Source of the DNA: Arthrobacter echini
GTDB lineage: Bacteria; Actinomycetota; Actinomycetes; Actinomycetales; Micrococcaceae
Direction: 5' to 3'
Assembly: GCF_004803505.1 (NCBI RefSeq)
Contig: NZ_SSWH01000006.1
Coordinates: forward strand, 142,150 to 206,149
DNA: 64,000 bases
The notes beneath the pieces are model-generated. The model worked only from the letters and a program-made list of their open reading frames with translations, made no database searches and was not told the DNA's origin. Positions 9,365 through 18,507 of this stretch are shown here, piece by piece; within the stretch, counting starts at the first letter, position 1; every line of letters starts with the position of its first letter. The position numbers and the translations under genes are program-made.

Positions 9365-9552
9365 GCGAGTTCCTTTCCTCGTGAAGGTATCGGGTAGCCT
9401 GCACGCCGACCCTGTGACCGCTGCGGGTGCAGGCGAGCGGTGCCATTCCTGAGGTCACCGTAGCTGGGCAGCAGACCCGTCGCCACAGCTACGTGCACAG
9501 GAACGGATTGTACTGGTGGTGCAGGAGCACAAGCCTCTCCTACGCTGGTGTC

Positions 9553-11022
9553 ATGGCCCTCACGCTTCTGGATCTCCTCTCCGACCCGGTCCTCGCACTG
9601 GTCCCCGAGGGCCGCTCCCCGGCATCGATGCTTCCCGTCCAGTGGGTCGCCGTGACGGAACTCGAGGACCCACGCCCCTTCCTCACCGGCGCCGAGGTGG
9701 TCCTGACCACGGGGGTCCGCCTGCGCACGGTCTCCACCCAGCGCTCGTTCGTCCGTTCGACCCACGCCGCGGGCGCCCTCGCCATCGGGTTCGGCATCGG
9801 CTTCGCGCACGAGCGGACTCCGCCTGCCCTGCTCGCGGAGGCCGACGCCGTGGGCCTGCCGGTCTTCAGGGTCCCCTACGACGTCCCGTTCATCGCCATC
9901 GGCAAGAAGGTATCCGATTCGCTCTCCGCCGATCACTACGCGGGCCTGGAGGACCTGCTCGAGGGACACGCCGTCCTGGCCTCGGCTCTCCTGGGTGCCG
10001 GTGGGCTCGGTGCCCTCCTCGACCGGCTGGCGCGCATGCTCGGCACCGATGTCGCGCTCTTCCAGTACGGCGCACGGATTGCCGGTGCCGGCACGGCTCC
10101 GCGCGAGCTGCCGGCCACCGGTGATACCGCCGTCGGGGATCGGCTCACTCCCGGAACCAGGTGGCACCGGGTTCCCATCGCCACGGGGCTGAAGGACCGG
10201 TGCACGCTGGCGATCGGCGAGCCCTACGCCCACTCCGGGGTCGTGGACTATGCACAGAGCCTCATCTCCGTCGAACTCACCAATCAGGCACGCAACCGCA
10301 AGGGTGCGCGGAGAGCGCTCGGCCAATTGCTGGAGGACGTGGTGCGCGGCACGCTTGCCGGCCCCGACGGCGCGGCCAGACTCGCGAGCTCGGGCATCGA
10401 CGCGACACAGCGCCACAGCGTGCTCATCATCGATGTGGCCGCGAACCACCGCAGGACCCTGGGCACGCTCCCCCTGCCGGACGGATGGAGCGAGGCCCGC
10501 TCGGGCATGGTCGACGATCGCCTCGTACTCGTCCTGCCGACGTCGGGCACACCCGACCCGGCCCGGCTCACCGGCTACCTCGACGGCGCCGGACTGACCT
10601 CGCGGATCGGTGTGGGGGGCGCCTACACGCACCCGAACGGGCTGCGCTGGAGCTACTTCGAGGCCCGCGAGGCACTCCTGCGCGGGCAGAGCCTGAATCG
10701 TGCCGACCGGCTCAGTCTCACCTCACTGCTGATGTCCAGCGCCGATGTGCCCCTGGCCGATCTCGCCGCTGAGACCCTGGGCCCGCTGGAGGCCTTCGAC
10801 GACACCCACGGCGCCGGCCTCACGATGACACTGCAGCGCTATCTCGAGCTCGACGGTTCCGTGGCCGCAGTGGCCGCGGAACTCGACGTGCATCGCAACA
10901 CCGTCCGGTACCGGCTCCAGCAGGTGATCGCCCTGTGCGGGTACGACCCGTCCGTGACCGCGGACCGGGTCCATCTCTACCTCGCTCTGCGCGTCCGGGC
11001 CCTGGAGAAGGGGAATCTCTGA
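9553..11022 (+). CDS. PucR-family transcriptional regulator (probable gabT regulator)
   Basis: 489 residues. The N-terminal domain (about 1-125, beginning MALTLLDLLSDP and containing GAEVVLTTGVRL) is the PucR ligand domain; the C-terminal 60 residues hold the PucR/CdaR-type helix-turn-helix with ELDVHRNTVRYRLQQV. Start ATG 9553 has no good Shine-Dalgarno, but TACGCT at 9541-9546 lies six bases before it, suggesting a leaderless transcript. It is divergent from gabT, the usual arrangement for a PucR activator of GABA use. Direct control is inferred. Confidence 0.85.
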   Translation: MALTLLDLLSDPVLALVPEGRSPASMLPVQWVAVTELEDPRPFLTGAEVVLTTGVRLRTVSTQRSFVRSTHAAGALAIGFGIGFAHERTPPALLAEADAVGLPVFRVPYDVPFIAIGKKVSDSLSADHYAGLEDLLEGHAVLASALLGAGGLGALLDRLARMLGTDVALFQYGARIAGAGTAPRELPATGDTAVGDRLTPGTRWHRVPIATGLKDRCTLAIGEPYAHSGVVDYAQSLISVELTNQARNRKGARRALGQLLEDVVRGTLAGPDGAARLASSGIDATQRHSVLIIDVAANHRRTLGTLPLPDGWSEARSGMVDDRLVLVLPTSGTPDPARLTGYLDGAGLTSRIGVGGAYTHPNGLRWSYFEAREALLRGQSLNRADRLSLTSLLMSSADVPLADLAAETLGPLEAFDDTHGAGLTMTLQRYLELDGSVAAVAAELDVHRNTVRYRLQQVIALCGYDPSVTADRVHLYLALRVRALEKGNL

Positions 11023-11053
11023 GACGACGCCGGCAGCGACCCGACCGGTACGG

Positions 11054-12022
11054 CTAGGGCAGGGCCGGGCGGCCGAGGAAGGCCTCGATGTCGGAGTACA
11101 CCTCACGTGCTTCGGGCAGGCGGGGGAAGGCCGGGAACACATGGAACCCTCCCGGGTAGACCCGCATGGTGACATCCGCACCCGCTGCTGCGGCGCGATC
11201 CCTGAACACCGTCGCATCCGCCATACAGATGTCGCGTGTGCCCTGGTAGATCCGCGTCGTGGGCACCCTCGCCAGCATCTCGTCGGGTGCACGTGCCGGG
11301 CTCACCAGTGGCGTCCGCGGATCCTCTCCGCCCGCCCACCACAGTCCTGCCTGGACCCCGCCTGCCACGGAGAGCATGGGATCCACGGCGTCGTACGCCG
11401 GGATCCCAGGGTTGGTTCCCGTCACGTCGAGCCACGGCGAGAAGACGACGATCCTGCCGGGAGCGGGCAGCCCGGCAGCACTGAACGCCCACGGCTGGGC
11501 GATGGCAAGACCACCGCCGGCCGAATCACCCATCAGGGTCACCTCCTCGGGGCCCGTCGCGCGGAGGACCTCGCGATAGACGGACACCAGGTAGCCGAAC
11601 GCCTCGCGGTAGGTGCTCTCGGGGGCGAGCCGATAGAGAGGAACCGTGACGGTCGCCCCGGTCCGCCGGGTGAGTTCCGCGATGATCCACCAGTGCGGGC
11701 GCCCCAGTTCATTCAGATAGATGCCGCCGTGCGTGTAGATGATGTGCGAGCGCGTGGCACCGAGGATCGGCCGGACCGTGATGGTGCGCACGCCGTCGAT
11801 CCTGGTCTCCTGGATGGTGTGCTTCTGCTTGACGGTCCACGGGATCGCAGCCATCGACGGATAGGTCCGCCCAATGTAGGTCTCCCTCACCCACTCGGGG
11901 CTGGCAAGATGCTTCTTCGTGGGCAGGAAGCCGATCAGCCAGGAGGCCACTCGCATCGCCAGGGAGCCGTCCTGTGCGCTCGGTGGATCACTGTGCGGGC
12001 CCGGCATGGAACCATTCGTCAT
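11054..12022 (-). CDS. Alpha/beta hydrolase, hormone-sensitive-lipase type esterase
   Basis: 322 residues. The oxyanion-hole motif HGG is at 98-100 (YTHGGIYLN), the nucleophile elbow GDSAGG puts Ser167 in place, and Asp264 (GTRDI) and His294 (GGFHVF) complete the triad. This is the HSL/type IV carboxylesterase arrangement for short acyl esters. No signal peptide is seen, so it probably acts in the cytoplasm. It ends facing the PucR gene with a 31-base gap and starts divergently from the TRIC-like gene. The natural substrate is unknown. Confidence 0.85.
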   Translation of the reverse strand: MTNGSMPGPHSDPPSAQDGSLAMRVASWLIGFLPTKKHLASPEWVRETYIGRTYPSMAAIPWTVKQKHTIQETRIDGVRTITVRPILGATRSHIIYTHGGIYLNELGRPHWWIIAELTRRTGATVTVPLYRLAPESTYREAFGYLVSVYREVLRATGPEEVTLMGDSAGGGLAIAQPWAFSAAGLPAPGRIVVFSPWLDVTGTNPGIPAYDAVDPMLSVAGGVQAGLWWAGGEDPRTPLVSPARAPDEMLARVPTTRIYQGTRDICMADATVFRDRAAAAGADVTMRVYPGGFHVFPAFPRLPEAREVYSDIEAFLGRPALP

Positions 12023-12146
12023 CGGCCCAGCCTAGTGCGCGATCCTTCCTCGCCACGGCCTCTGTCATGCTGGACTGGGCCGCACTGCCCTGGCCCTGCG
12101 AGGTGGCTCACCGCCGACCGCAGCATCCTGCATGCCGAAGGAAGAC

Positions 12147-12782
12147 ATGGATACCGCGTCACAGATCGCCCTCGCCGCCGACCTCCTCGGTGTCCTCTTC
12201 TTCGCCGTGTCCGGCTCGCTGCTGGCGGCGCGCAAGAGCTTCGATCTGGTCGGCTCCCTCCTGCTCGCGGCCCTCGCCTCGCTCGGTGGTGGCGTGCTGC
12301 GGGACGTCATCCTCGATGTTCCGCCGGCGGCCTTCAACAACCCTGCCTACCTCGTTCCACCCCTGCTCGCCACCGGGCTGGTCTACTTCGTGTTCTCCGG
12401 CGTCGAGAGAGTACGACAGGTCCTGGTGCTCTTCGATGCGGCCGGCCTGGCGCTGTTCTGCATCACCGGGACCGTCAAGGCCCTCGAACTGGGCCAGAAT
12501 CCCGTGTCGGCCGTCCTGCTCGGAGTCGCCACGGCGGTGGGCGGCGGTCTGCTGCGCGACGTCGTCGCGAACGAGATACCGCAGCTGTTCGATCCGCGCG
12601 ACATCTACGCACTACCGGCCATGCTCGGTGCCAGTATGGTCACCGTCCTGTATCTGACGGGGACCTTCACGATCATCACGGGGATCATCGCCGCATCGCT
12701 GGCCTTCTCCCTGCGCATCCTCGCCTGGCGGTACAGCTGGCATGCACCGCTGGCGGCGAAGCTCCGCGATGCGCGTTCGTAG
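12147..12782 (+). CDS. TRIC-type trimeric cation channel family membrane protein
   Basis: 211 residues, seven predicted helices in two repeats. Each repeat carries the family motif GGGxxRD (GGGVLRDV and GGGLLRDV), characteristic of the former UPF0126 family now grouped with prokaryotic TRIC potassium channels. ATG 12147 is preferred to 12132 since AAGGAAG lies just before it, though the spacing is short. Neighbours do not suggest a particular role. Confidence 0.85.
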   Translation: MDTASQIALAADLLGVLFFAVSGSLLAARKSFDLVGSLLLAALASLGGGVLRDVILDVPPAAFNNPAYLVPPLLATGLVYFVFSGVERVRQVLVLFDAAGLALFCITGTVKALELGQNPVSAVLLGVATAVGGGLLRDVVANEIPQLFDPRDIYALPAMLGASMVTVLYLTGTFTIITGIIAASLAFSLRILAWRYSWHAPLAAKLRDARS

Positions 12783-12857
12783 GCGGGAAGGAGTGCACGG
12801 CCCGCTCCGGGTACAGCGGATAGGATGGAAGGTCCCGCCACCTCTCCTGGAGTACCT

Positions 12858-13283
12858 GTGACCGAGCTGTTCTTCGACAAATTCCGCAACCTCGTGCCCC
12901 GGTACTTCGAGGACGAGTGGGTCGAGGAGGACGGGCTGTCCGAGCTCGAACTCGCAGAGCTGCTGGAGGGCAAGGAGCTCGAACTGCCCCTGGCCCTGTG
13001 GGAGTTCTACCGTGCGGTGGGCGCCACCGAGGACATCATGGAAGCGTTCCACTTCTTCTGGGACCCTGACGAGCTCGAGGTCGAGGACGGTTTCCTGCTC
13101 TTCCTGGAGGACGAGGACGAGCAGTACACCTGGGGCATGAGGGCCGACCAGCTCGACGTTCCCGACCCCATCGTGTGGCGGCGCAACAATGCCCGCGGCG
13201 AGTGGCAGAGCGAGGAAGGCACCTTCAGCGAGTACGTCCTGGACCTCTTCGAGTGGGTCTTCGATGAGGAGGAGGAGGACTGA
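12858..13283 (+). CDS. Acidic SMI1/KNR4 (SUKH)-like protein
   Basis: 141 residues from GTG 12858 (GGAG upstream), very acidic, with a C-terminal run of glutamate and aspartate. The pattern LPLALWEFYRAVG, then FWDPDELEVEDGFLLF and YTWGMR, follows the SUKH fold seen in SMI1/KNR4 proteins, which occur as immunity proteins and as housekeeping adaptors. There is no toxin gene nearby. Its stop overlaps the ATG of the HIT gene (TGATG), so the two are coupled. An upstream in-frame ATG at 12825 lies next to a TAGGAT promoter-like box and is less likely. Confidence 0.6.
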   Translation: MTELFFDKFRNLVPRYFEDEWVEEDGLSELELAELLEGKELELPLALWEFYRAVGATEDIMEAFHFFWDPDELEVEDGFLLFLEDEDEQYTWGMRADQLDVPDPIVWRRNNARGEWQSEEGTFSEYVLDLFEWVFDEEEED

Positions 13284-13759
13284 TGAAGTTCACCCATCAC
13301 GCCCCCGTCGGGTACCAGTGCCCGTTCTGTGATCTGGCGCGCGGAGATTTCAGCAACCCGAAGAACCTGTGCCGCCCCGGAGACCTCATCTACTCCGACG
13401 ATCTCGCGCTGGCGTTCATCGCCTCGCATGGTTTCGAACCGCATCCGGGGCACGTGCTCATCACGCCCCGCGAGCACGTGGAACTGCTGTACGAACTGCC
13501 CGACGACGTCGCGGCCCGGATCATGACGCTCACGCGGGACACCGCGATCGCGATCAAGCGTGCCTGGGGCCCGGACGGCGTCTCCACCCGCCAGCACAAC
13601 GAGCCCGCGGGAAGCCAGCACGTCTGGCACTACCACCAGCATGTACTGCCCCGCTGGGAGAACGACGGCTTCTACTTCACCCCGAAGCGGCCCATCGTCG
13701 ACCCGGCCATCCGGGCGCGCAAGGCCGACGAACTCAGGTCCTTCCTGCCACCACAGTGA
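13283..13759 (+). CDS. HIT-family nucleotide hydrolase/transferase
   Basis: 158 residues. The histidine triad is HVWHYHQHV (residues 113-121), with His118 the expected nucleophile. An N-terminal CPFC (13-16) could bind zinc as in some HIT proteins. Members cleave or transfer nucleoside phosphates such as AMP derivatives in the cytoplasm. Translation is coupled to the SUKH-like gene by a one-base overlap. The specific substrate is not predictable. Confidence 0.88.
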   Translation: MKFTHHAPVGYQCPFCDLARGDFSNPKNLCRPGDLIYSDDLALAFIASHGFEPHPGHVLITPREHVELLYELPDDVAARIMTLTRDTAIAIKRAWGPDGVSTRQHNEPAGSQHVWHYHQHVLPRWENDGFYFTPKRPIVDPAIRARKADELRSFLPPQ

Positions 13760-13808
13760 CCCGTCGGTCGCGGACGACCGGCTGGATTCCGGGCGCCGGC
13801 GGCGTGTG

Positions 13809-14900
13809 TTACACGTCCCGTCTGACCACGGCCTGCGCGAAGCTCGTGAGCGCCTGCTTGACCACGCTGTCCGGCAACGGAGCGAGGGCTGCGACGGCGT
13901 CGTCCGCCCACTGCCGGGCCACGTTCCACGCCTCCTGCGTCTGCGGGTGGGAGCGCAGGGCTGCCACGGCGTCCGCGAGCGCCTCGTCCGAGGTCAGGTC
14001 GCCGTCGACGAGCTCCAGCACGTCTGCTGCCGACCGGTCCCCCGCCGTCGCGGCGCGACGCAGCAGGATGACGGGCAGGGTGGGCACCGCCTCGCGAAGA
14101 TCCGTCCCCGGAGCCTTGCCGGACTTCACCTTCAGGCCCGTGACGTCGATGACGTCGTCGGCCAGCTGGAAGGCCACGCCCACCTTCTCGCCGTAGGAGA
14201 CCATGATGTCCACCACATCGCGCGGGGTATCGGCGAAAATGGCTCCCAACTGGCCCGAGGCAGCGACGAGGGACCCGGTCTTGTCGGCGATCACCGAGAG
14301 ATAGTGCTCGAGATCGTCCTGGTCCTCGCGGGGCCCGACGGTCTCGTGCAGCTGGCCCAGGCACAGGCGCTCGAAGGTGCGGGCCTGGATCCCGAGCGCC
14401 TCGCCGCCCAGCTCCGAGACGAGGATCGAGGCGCGGGCGAAGATCAGGTCCCCGGTGAGGATGGCCACGGAGTTCCCCCACACCTCATGGGCGGTGGGAC
14501 CGCCGCGGCGATAGGGCGCGGAGTCCATGACGTCGTCGTGGTAGAGGGTGGCCAGATGGGTCAGTTCGACGACGACGGCAGCCTGGACGACCTTCCTGCT
14601 GGCGGGATTGCCGAGATGCGAGGCGAGGATGGTCAGCAGGGGCCGGATGCGTTTGCCGCCCGCCTCGACGAGGTGCCGGCTGGTGGCATCGGCGAGGGGA
14701 TCGGAGTGGGAGATGGCATTGCGGAGCTGGGTCTCGACCTCGGCGAGACACGACGACACCGAGGGACCGAGCTCCGGATCCTCCGCGATGAGGGCGAACC
14801 CCGGAGGCAGATGCAACGCATCGGCGTCCTGGGGATCCGCCGTGTCCAGGGCGCCGCTCAGACCCGCGTTGGTCCACCCGGGGTTGAAGGAGTGCGTCAC
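13809..14900 (-). CDS. Trans-polyprenyl diphosphate synthase (menaquinone side chain)
   Basis: 363 residues. The two aspartate-rich motifs that bind magnesium and allylic diphosphate are DDVMD (122-126) and DDVID (248-252), with GGKRIRP at 81-87. The product is probably the C40-C45 side chain used by MenA. GTG 14900 lies ten bases after the stop of the MenJ-type gene, so it can be read in one mRNA with menG and menJ. A TAGGCT box at 14912-14907 overlaps that stop and would give a leaderless transcript of its own. Chain length cannot be fixed from sequence; names used for relatives are hepT, ispB and grcC. Confidence 0.87.
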   Translation of the reverse strand: MTHSFNPGWTNAGLSGALDTADPQDADALHLPPGFALIAEDPELGPSVSSCLAEVETQLRNAISHSDPLADATSRHLVEAGGKRIRPLLTILASHLGNPASRKVVQAAVVVELTHLATLYHDDVMDSAPYRRGGPTAHEVWGNSVAILTGDLIFARASILVSELGGEALGIQARTFERLCLGQLHETVGPREDQDDLEHYLSVIADKTGSLVAASGQLGAIFADTPRDVVDIMVSYGEKVGVAFQLADDVIDVTGLKVKSGKAPGTDLREAVPTLPVILLRRAATAGDRSAADVLELVDGDLTSDEALADAVAALRSHPQTQEAWNVARQWADDAVAALAPLPDSVVKQALTSFAQAVVRRDV

Positions 14901-14909
14901 GGTCTAAGC

Positions 14910-16226
14910 CTAACCACGAGCACCCACGCCCTGCGCACGCAGCAGCGACGTCGCCGATGGCTGGTTGGTGGTGGCGGGCACGAGGGATTCGAGCAGGCGG
15001 ATGACACGGTCCTCGAAACCCTTGCCTCCGGCATCGGTGAGATTCGCGAGCATACGCACCACGAAACGCATGAGCAGCGGGATCGGCATACCGGTGCGTA
15101 GCGCCAGGGACATCACGGCGGGCTTGCCGATCAGCTGCGCGAAGATCCGTCCGAGCGTGAAGTGACTGCCCCAGCGATTGCGCACGTAGGGAGCGTAGCC
15201 CGACATGACCTGATCACGACCCAGCGGGGAGGCAATACCCTGCGCCCGCTCGATGAACTCGGCTGCGTAGCGCGCGGACTCCATGGCATAGGAGATTCCT
15301 TCGCCGTTGAACGGGGAGACCATACCGCCGGCGTCCCCGAGGAGCAGCAGGCCCGGACTGTAGTGCGGCGTCCTGTTGAACCCCATGGGCAGGGCAGCTC
15401 CGCGGATCTCGCCGACCTGGTTCTCCGGGGTGAAACCCCACTCCCCCGGCATGGCACCGGTCCAGTCGCGGAGCACCTGCTTGTAGTCGAGTCTGCCGAA
15501 CTCCGCGGACGAATTGAGGATCCCGAGCCCTACGTTGGACGTGCCGTCGCCGACGCCGAAGACCCAGCCGTAGCCGGGCAGCGGCTTCCCTGCGGCGTCG
15601 GGAAGTTCGAGCCAGCCCTCCATCCACTCGTCGTGCGTCCGCGGGCTGGTGAAGTAGGTGCGGACGGCGACGCCGAGGGGCCGGTCGTCGCGCTTCTGCA
15701 TCCCGAGGCTGACGGCCGTGCGGGTGGAATTGCCGTCGGCTGCCAGTACGACGTCGGCGGTGAACGAGCGCGTCTCACCTGTCTTGCGGCCGTCGGCGTC
15801 GAGCAGATTCACCGTGACGCCGCTGACGCGCCCGGTCTCGTCCCGGACGGCGGAGGAGACCGAATGGCCCTGGAGGATGGTGGCTCCTGCGTCGCGGGCA
15901 TGCAGTGCGAGGGCCTCGTCGAAGCCGACCCGCGTACGGACCAGCCCGTAGTCCGGGAAGTCGCTGAGCTCGGGCCAGGGCACCTCGACGGTGCGCCTGC
16001 CCGCGATGAGACGCAGACCCTTGTTCCGGCGCCACCCCTCGCTCTCGTCGTGCGGCAGGCCGAGCAGCTGCACTTCCCGCGTCGCGCGCGGGGTCAGGCC
16101 GTCCCCGCACACCTTCTCGCGGGGGAAGTGCGTCTTCTCGAGGACCGTGACCTCGATCCCGGCGCTCGCGAGGTAGTAGGCGGCGGTGGACCCGGCCGGT
16201 CCGGCGCCGACGATGAGGACCGACAC
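14910..16226 (-). CDS. menJ: Geranylgeranyl-reductase-family flavoprotein, probable menaquinone reductase MenJ
   Basis: 438 residues. LIVGAGPAGSTAAYYLA at the N-terminus binds FAD, EKVCGDGLTPRA follows at about 37-48, and LLLGDAGGMVSPFNGEGI is the second FAD motif. In mycobacteria the homologous MenJ saturates one double bond of the menaquinone side chain, and it also sits near menG and a polyprenyl synthase gene. GTG 16226 directly abuts the menG stop. The gene symbol rests on this shared context; another prenyl reductase function is possible. Confidence 0.78.
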   Translation of the reverse strand: MSVLIVGAGPAGSTAAYYLASAGIEVTVLEKTHFPREKVCGDGLTPRATREVQLLGLPHDESEGWRRNKGLRLIAGRRTVEVPWPELSDFPDYGLVRTRVGFDEALALHARDAGATILQGHSVSSAVRDETGRVSGVTVNLLDADGRKTGETRSFTADVVLAADGNSTRTAVSLGMQKRDDRPLGVAVRTYFTSPRTHDEWMEGWLELPDAAGKPLPGYGWVFGVGDGTSNVGLGILNSSAEFGRLDYKQVLRDWTGAMPGEWGFTPENQVGEIRGAALPMGFNRTPHYSPGLLLLGDAGGMVSPFNGEGISYAMESARYAAEFIERAQGIASPLGRDQVMSGYAPYVRNRWGSHFTLGRIFAQLIGKPAVMSLALRTGMPIPLLMRFVVRMLANLTDAGGKGFEDRVIRLLESLVPATTNQPSATSLLRAQGVGARG

Positions 16227-16988
16227 CTAGAGTGCCGTCGTCCGACGGCTCAGCAGGACCTGCCCGGGCCGCAATGCTTCCCCGGCGGATGCGGCAGGGG
16301 CCTTGAACGCGCGGTGCACCGCGACGATCCCCCCGTTCAGATTGCGGTACTCGACATCCTCCCAGCCGCTCTCGCCGATCCAGGCCGCGAGGGAGTCCTG
16401 GTCCGGCCAGGCGCGGATGGACTCGGCGAGGTAGACGTAGGCATCGGGGTTCGAGCTTGCCCTGCGCGCGATGACAGGCAGCGCGCGCATGAGGTACTCG
16501 GTGTAGACGGTGCGCCAGAGCGGGGCGACAGGCTGCGAGAACTCGGCGATGACCAGCCGGCCATCGGGCCGGGTGACGCGCAACAGCTCCTCGAGCGCCT
16601 TCTTCGGCTGAGCGACGTTACGGAGCCCGAAGGAGATGGTCGCGGCGTCGAACGAATTGTCGGCGAACGGCAGATCGGTGGCATCTCCGGCGACGAAGTC
16701 GATGTCCGGCCGTCGGCGCTTGCCCACCGTGAGCATGCCGAGCGAGAAATCGCAGGCGACGACGTCGACGCCGGCATCGGCGTACGGTTCACTCGAAGTA
16801 CCGGTTCCGGCCGCCAGATCCAGGACGCGTTCGCCCGGTACCGCGTCGACGGCGTCCACGACGATGCGCCGCCAGCGGCGTGCCTGGCCCATGGACAGGA
16901 CATCGTTGACGACGTCGTACTTGGGTGCCACGTCGTCGAACATGGCGGCTACTTCGTCGGGGCGCTTTTCCAGCGATGCTCGGTTCAC
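16227..16988 (-). CDS. menG: Demethylmenaquinone methyltransferase
   Basis: 253 residues, the final methylation step of menaquinone synthesis using S-adenosylmethionine. The UbiE/MenG start [13 protein letters not shown] is at 17-29, SAM motif [12 protein letters not shown] near 55-66, and the second signature FGLRNV followed by [14 protein letters not shown]. Length is typical. It is first in a minus-strand unit with menJ and the polyprenyl synthase and is divergent from menF with only 62 bases between the start codons, so the two promoters must overlap or lie close. Confidence 0.93.
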   Translation of the reverse strand: MNRASLEKRPDEVAAMFDDVAPKYDVVNDVLSMGQARRWRRIVVDAVDAVPGERVLDLAAGTGTSSEPYADAGVDVVACDFSLGMLTVGKRRRPDIDFVAGDATDLPFADNSFDAATISFGLRNVAQPKKALEELLRVTRPDGRLVIAEFSQPVAPLWRTVYTEYLMRALPVIARRASSNPDAYVYLAESIRAWPDQDSLAAWIGESGWEDVEYRNLNGGIVAVHRAFKAPAASAGEALRPGQVLLSRRTTAL

Positions 16989-17036
16989 CTGTCCATCATC
17001 TCAAACAAAATCTCCAGGACGCGCGGAACGCCGGAG

Positions 17037-17042
17037 TAGGCT
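17037..17042 (+). promoter_or_regulatory. -10 box of menF, probably leaderless
   Basis: TAGGCT ends eight bases before the menF ATG at 17051, with no Shine-Dalgarno between, so transcription would begin at or next to the start codon. No clear -35 is visible. Confidence 0.5.
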
Positions 17043-17050
17043 GGGAAATC

Positions 17051-18391
17051 ATGAGCACCGAGTCCCTCACCGCGCTGACACCTGCGCCCGGACAGTCCCG
17101 CGCACTCCGCAGCATCACGGTGGCTCACGGCGGGCTGGACCCCCGTTCCGGCCTCCTGGACTATCTGGTGCGCAACGACGCCCACACCTGGATCCGGCAC
17201 AACGGAGGCATGGTGGGCTACGGCGAGACGAAGCGCTTCACGGTGACCGGGCCGGACCGTTTCACCCGTGGGCAGGACTGGTGGCGTCGGGAACTGGCCG
17301 GCGCCCACGTGGTCGACGAGCTCGGCGTCCCGGGGTCAGGGCTGATCGCCTTCGGGTCCTTCGCCTTCTCCAAGACCTCGGCACACGAGTCACGCCTGAT
17401 CGTGCCCGAGGTCGTGGTGGGCTGCACGGACGGCCGGGGGTGGCTGACATATATCACCGATGACCCCGAGGCAGAGCTCACTGCCGAGGCCGCGGAAACC
17501 GCTCTGGCCGCCTATCTCCTCGAGCCCGACGAGCAGTACCCCCCGAGCCCGGGAGACCGCCTTGCCCCCGGCGTCCTGAGCGAGGACGAGTACCAGGCGG
17601 TCGTCGCCGAAGGTGTCAGGCACGTCCACGACGGCGAGCTGAGCAAGCTCGTGCTCGCCCGCGACGTCGTCGCGGAGCTGGAGCGGCCGGTGTCCACCGC
17701 GCGGGTGCTGCGCGAGCTCGCCGTGCGGTACGAGGACTGCTGGACCTACGCCGTCGACGGCCTGATCGGTTCGACGCCCGAGATGCTGATCAAGGTGGAG
17801 AACAACACGGCCCAGGCGCGTGTCCTTGCCGGGACGCTCGATCGCGCCGGTGCGCCGGCAGCCGATCCCGGCTACGCCGAGCGGGTCCTCGCCGGTTCGG
17901 AGAAGCAGCTCCATGAGCATCAGATCGCGATCGACTCCCTGACCGGGACGCTGGAGCCGTTCACGAGCTCGATGACCTCGCACAGCGAGCCGTTCGTGCT
18001 GCAGTTGCCCAACGTGTGGCATCTCGCCTCGGACGTCACGGCGAATCTGACCCCGGACGGCGACGGACACGTACCGACGTCGCTGGCCCTGGTGCAGGCA
18101 CTGCATCCCACCGCGGCGGTGTGCGGCACCCCGACCACCGTTGCCGGCGCGCTCATCCGCGAGCTCGAGCACCTCCAGCGCGGACCCTACGCGGGGCCCG
18201 TGGGCTGGATCGACGCGGCCGGCAACGGAGAGTGGGGGATCGCCCTCCGCGGCGCCGTCGTCGAGACTCCGACAAGGGTCCGGCTCTACGCCGGGTGCGG
18301 CATCGTGGAGGGTTCCCGGCCCGAGGCGGAACTGGCGGAGACGTGGAGCAAGTTCCGCCCCATGATGGAAGCCCTCGGCATCAGCCGCTGA
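17051..18391 (+). CDS. menF: Isochorismate synthase
   Basis: 446 residues of the chorismate-binding family, converting chorismate to isochorismate, the first step toward menaquinone. Seen near the C-terminus are TSLALVQALHPTAAVCGTP, then GPYAGPVGWIDAAGNGEW and RLYAGCGIVEGSRPEAELAE, the classic signature of the MenF/EntC/TrpE fold. ATG 17051 is used because it follows the leaderless-type TAGGCT box and gives a normal length; the frame is open 126 bases further upstream into menG. Context with menD, menC and menG supports menaquinone rather than siderophore synthesis. Confidence 0.88.
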   Translation: MSTESLTALTPAPGQSRALRSITVAHGGLDPRSGLLDYLVRNDAHTWIRHNGGMVGYGETKRFTVTGPDRFTRGQDWWRRELAGAHVVDELGVPGSGLIAFGSFAFSKTSAHESRLIVPEVVVGCTDGRGWLTYITDDPEAELTAEAAETALAAYLLEPDEQYPPSPGDRLAPGVLSEDEYQAVVAEGVRHVHDGELSKLVLARDVVAELERPVSTARVLRELAVRYEDCWTYAVDGLIGSTPEMLIKVENNTAQARVLAGTLDRAGAPAADPGYAERVLAGSEKQLHEHQIAIDSLTGTLEPFTSSMTSHSEPFVLQLPNVWHLASDVTANLTPDGDGHVPTSLALVQALHPTAAVCGTPTTVAGALIRELEHLQRGPYAGPVGWIDAAGNGEWGIALRGAVVETPTRVRLYAGCGIVEGSRPEAELAETWSKFRPMMEALGISR

Positions 18392-18507
18392 CGCAGCCCA
18401 GGGTTACCCATGGGCACTTCTTGTAACCTGTGACGCACATCTCTGTGTTCGTCGTTACAATCAGCAGGACATTTCTCTTCATCGCTCCCGTCCAAGTGAG
18501 GTCCTTC

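Noticed and set aside
18402..18428. GGTTAC...GTAACC inverted repeat between menF and the binding-protein gene
   Set aside because: Six-base arms with a 15-base spacer give a weak hairpin; no second copy or clear promoter relation supports an operator.
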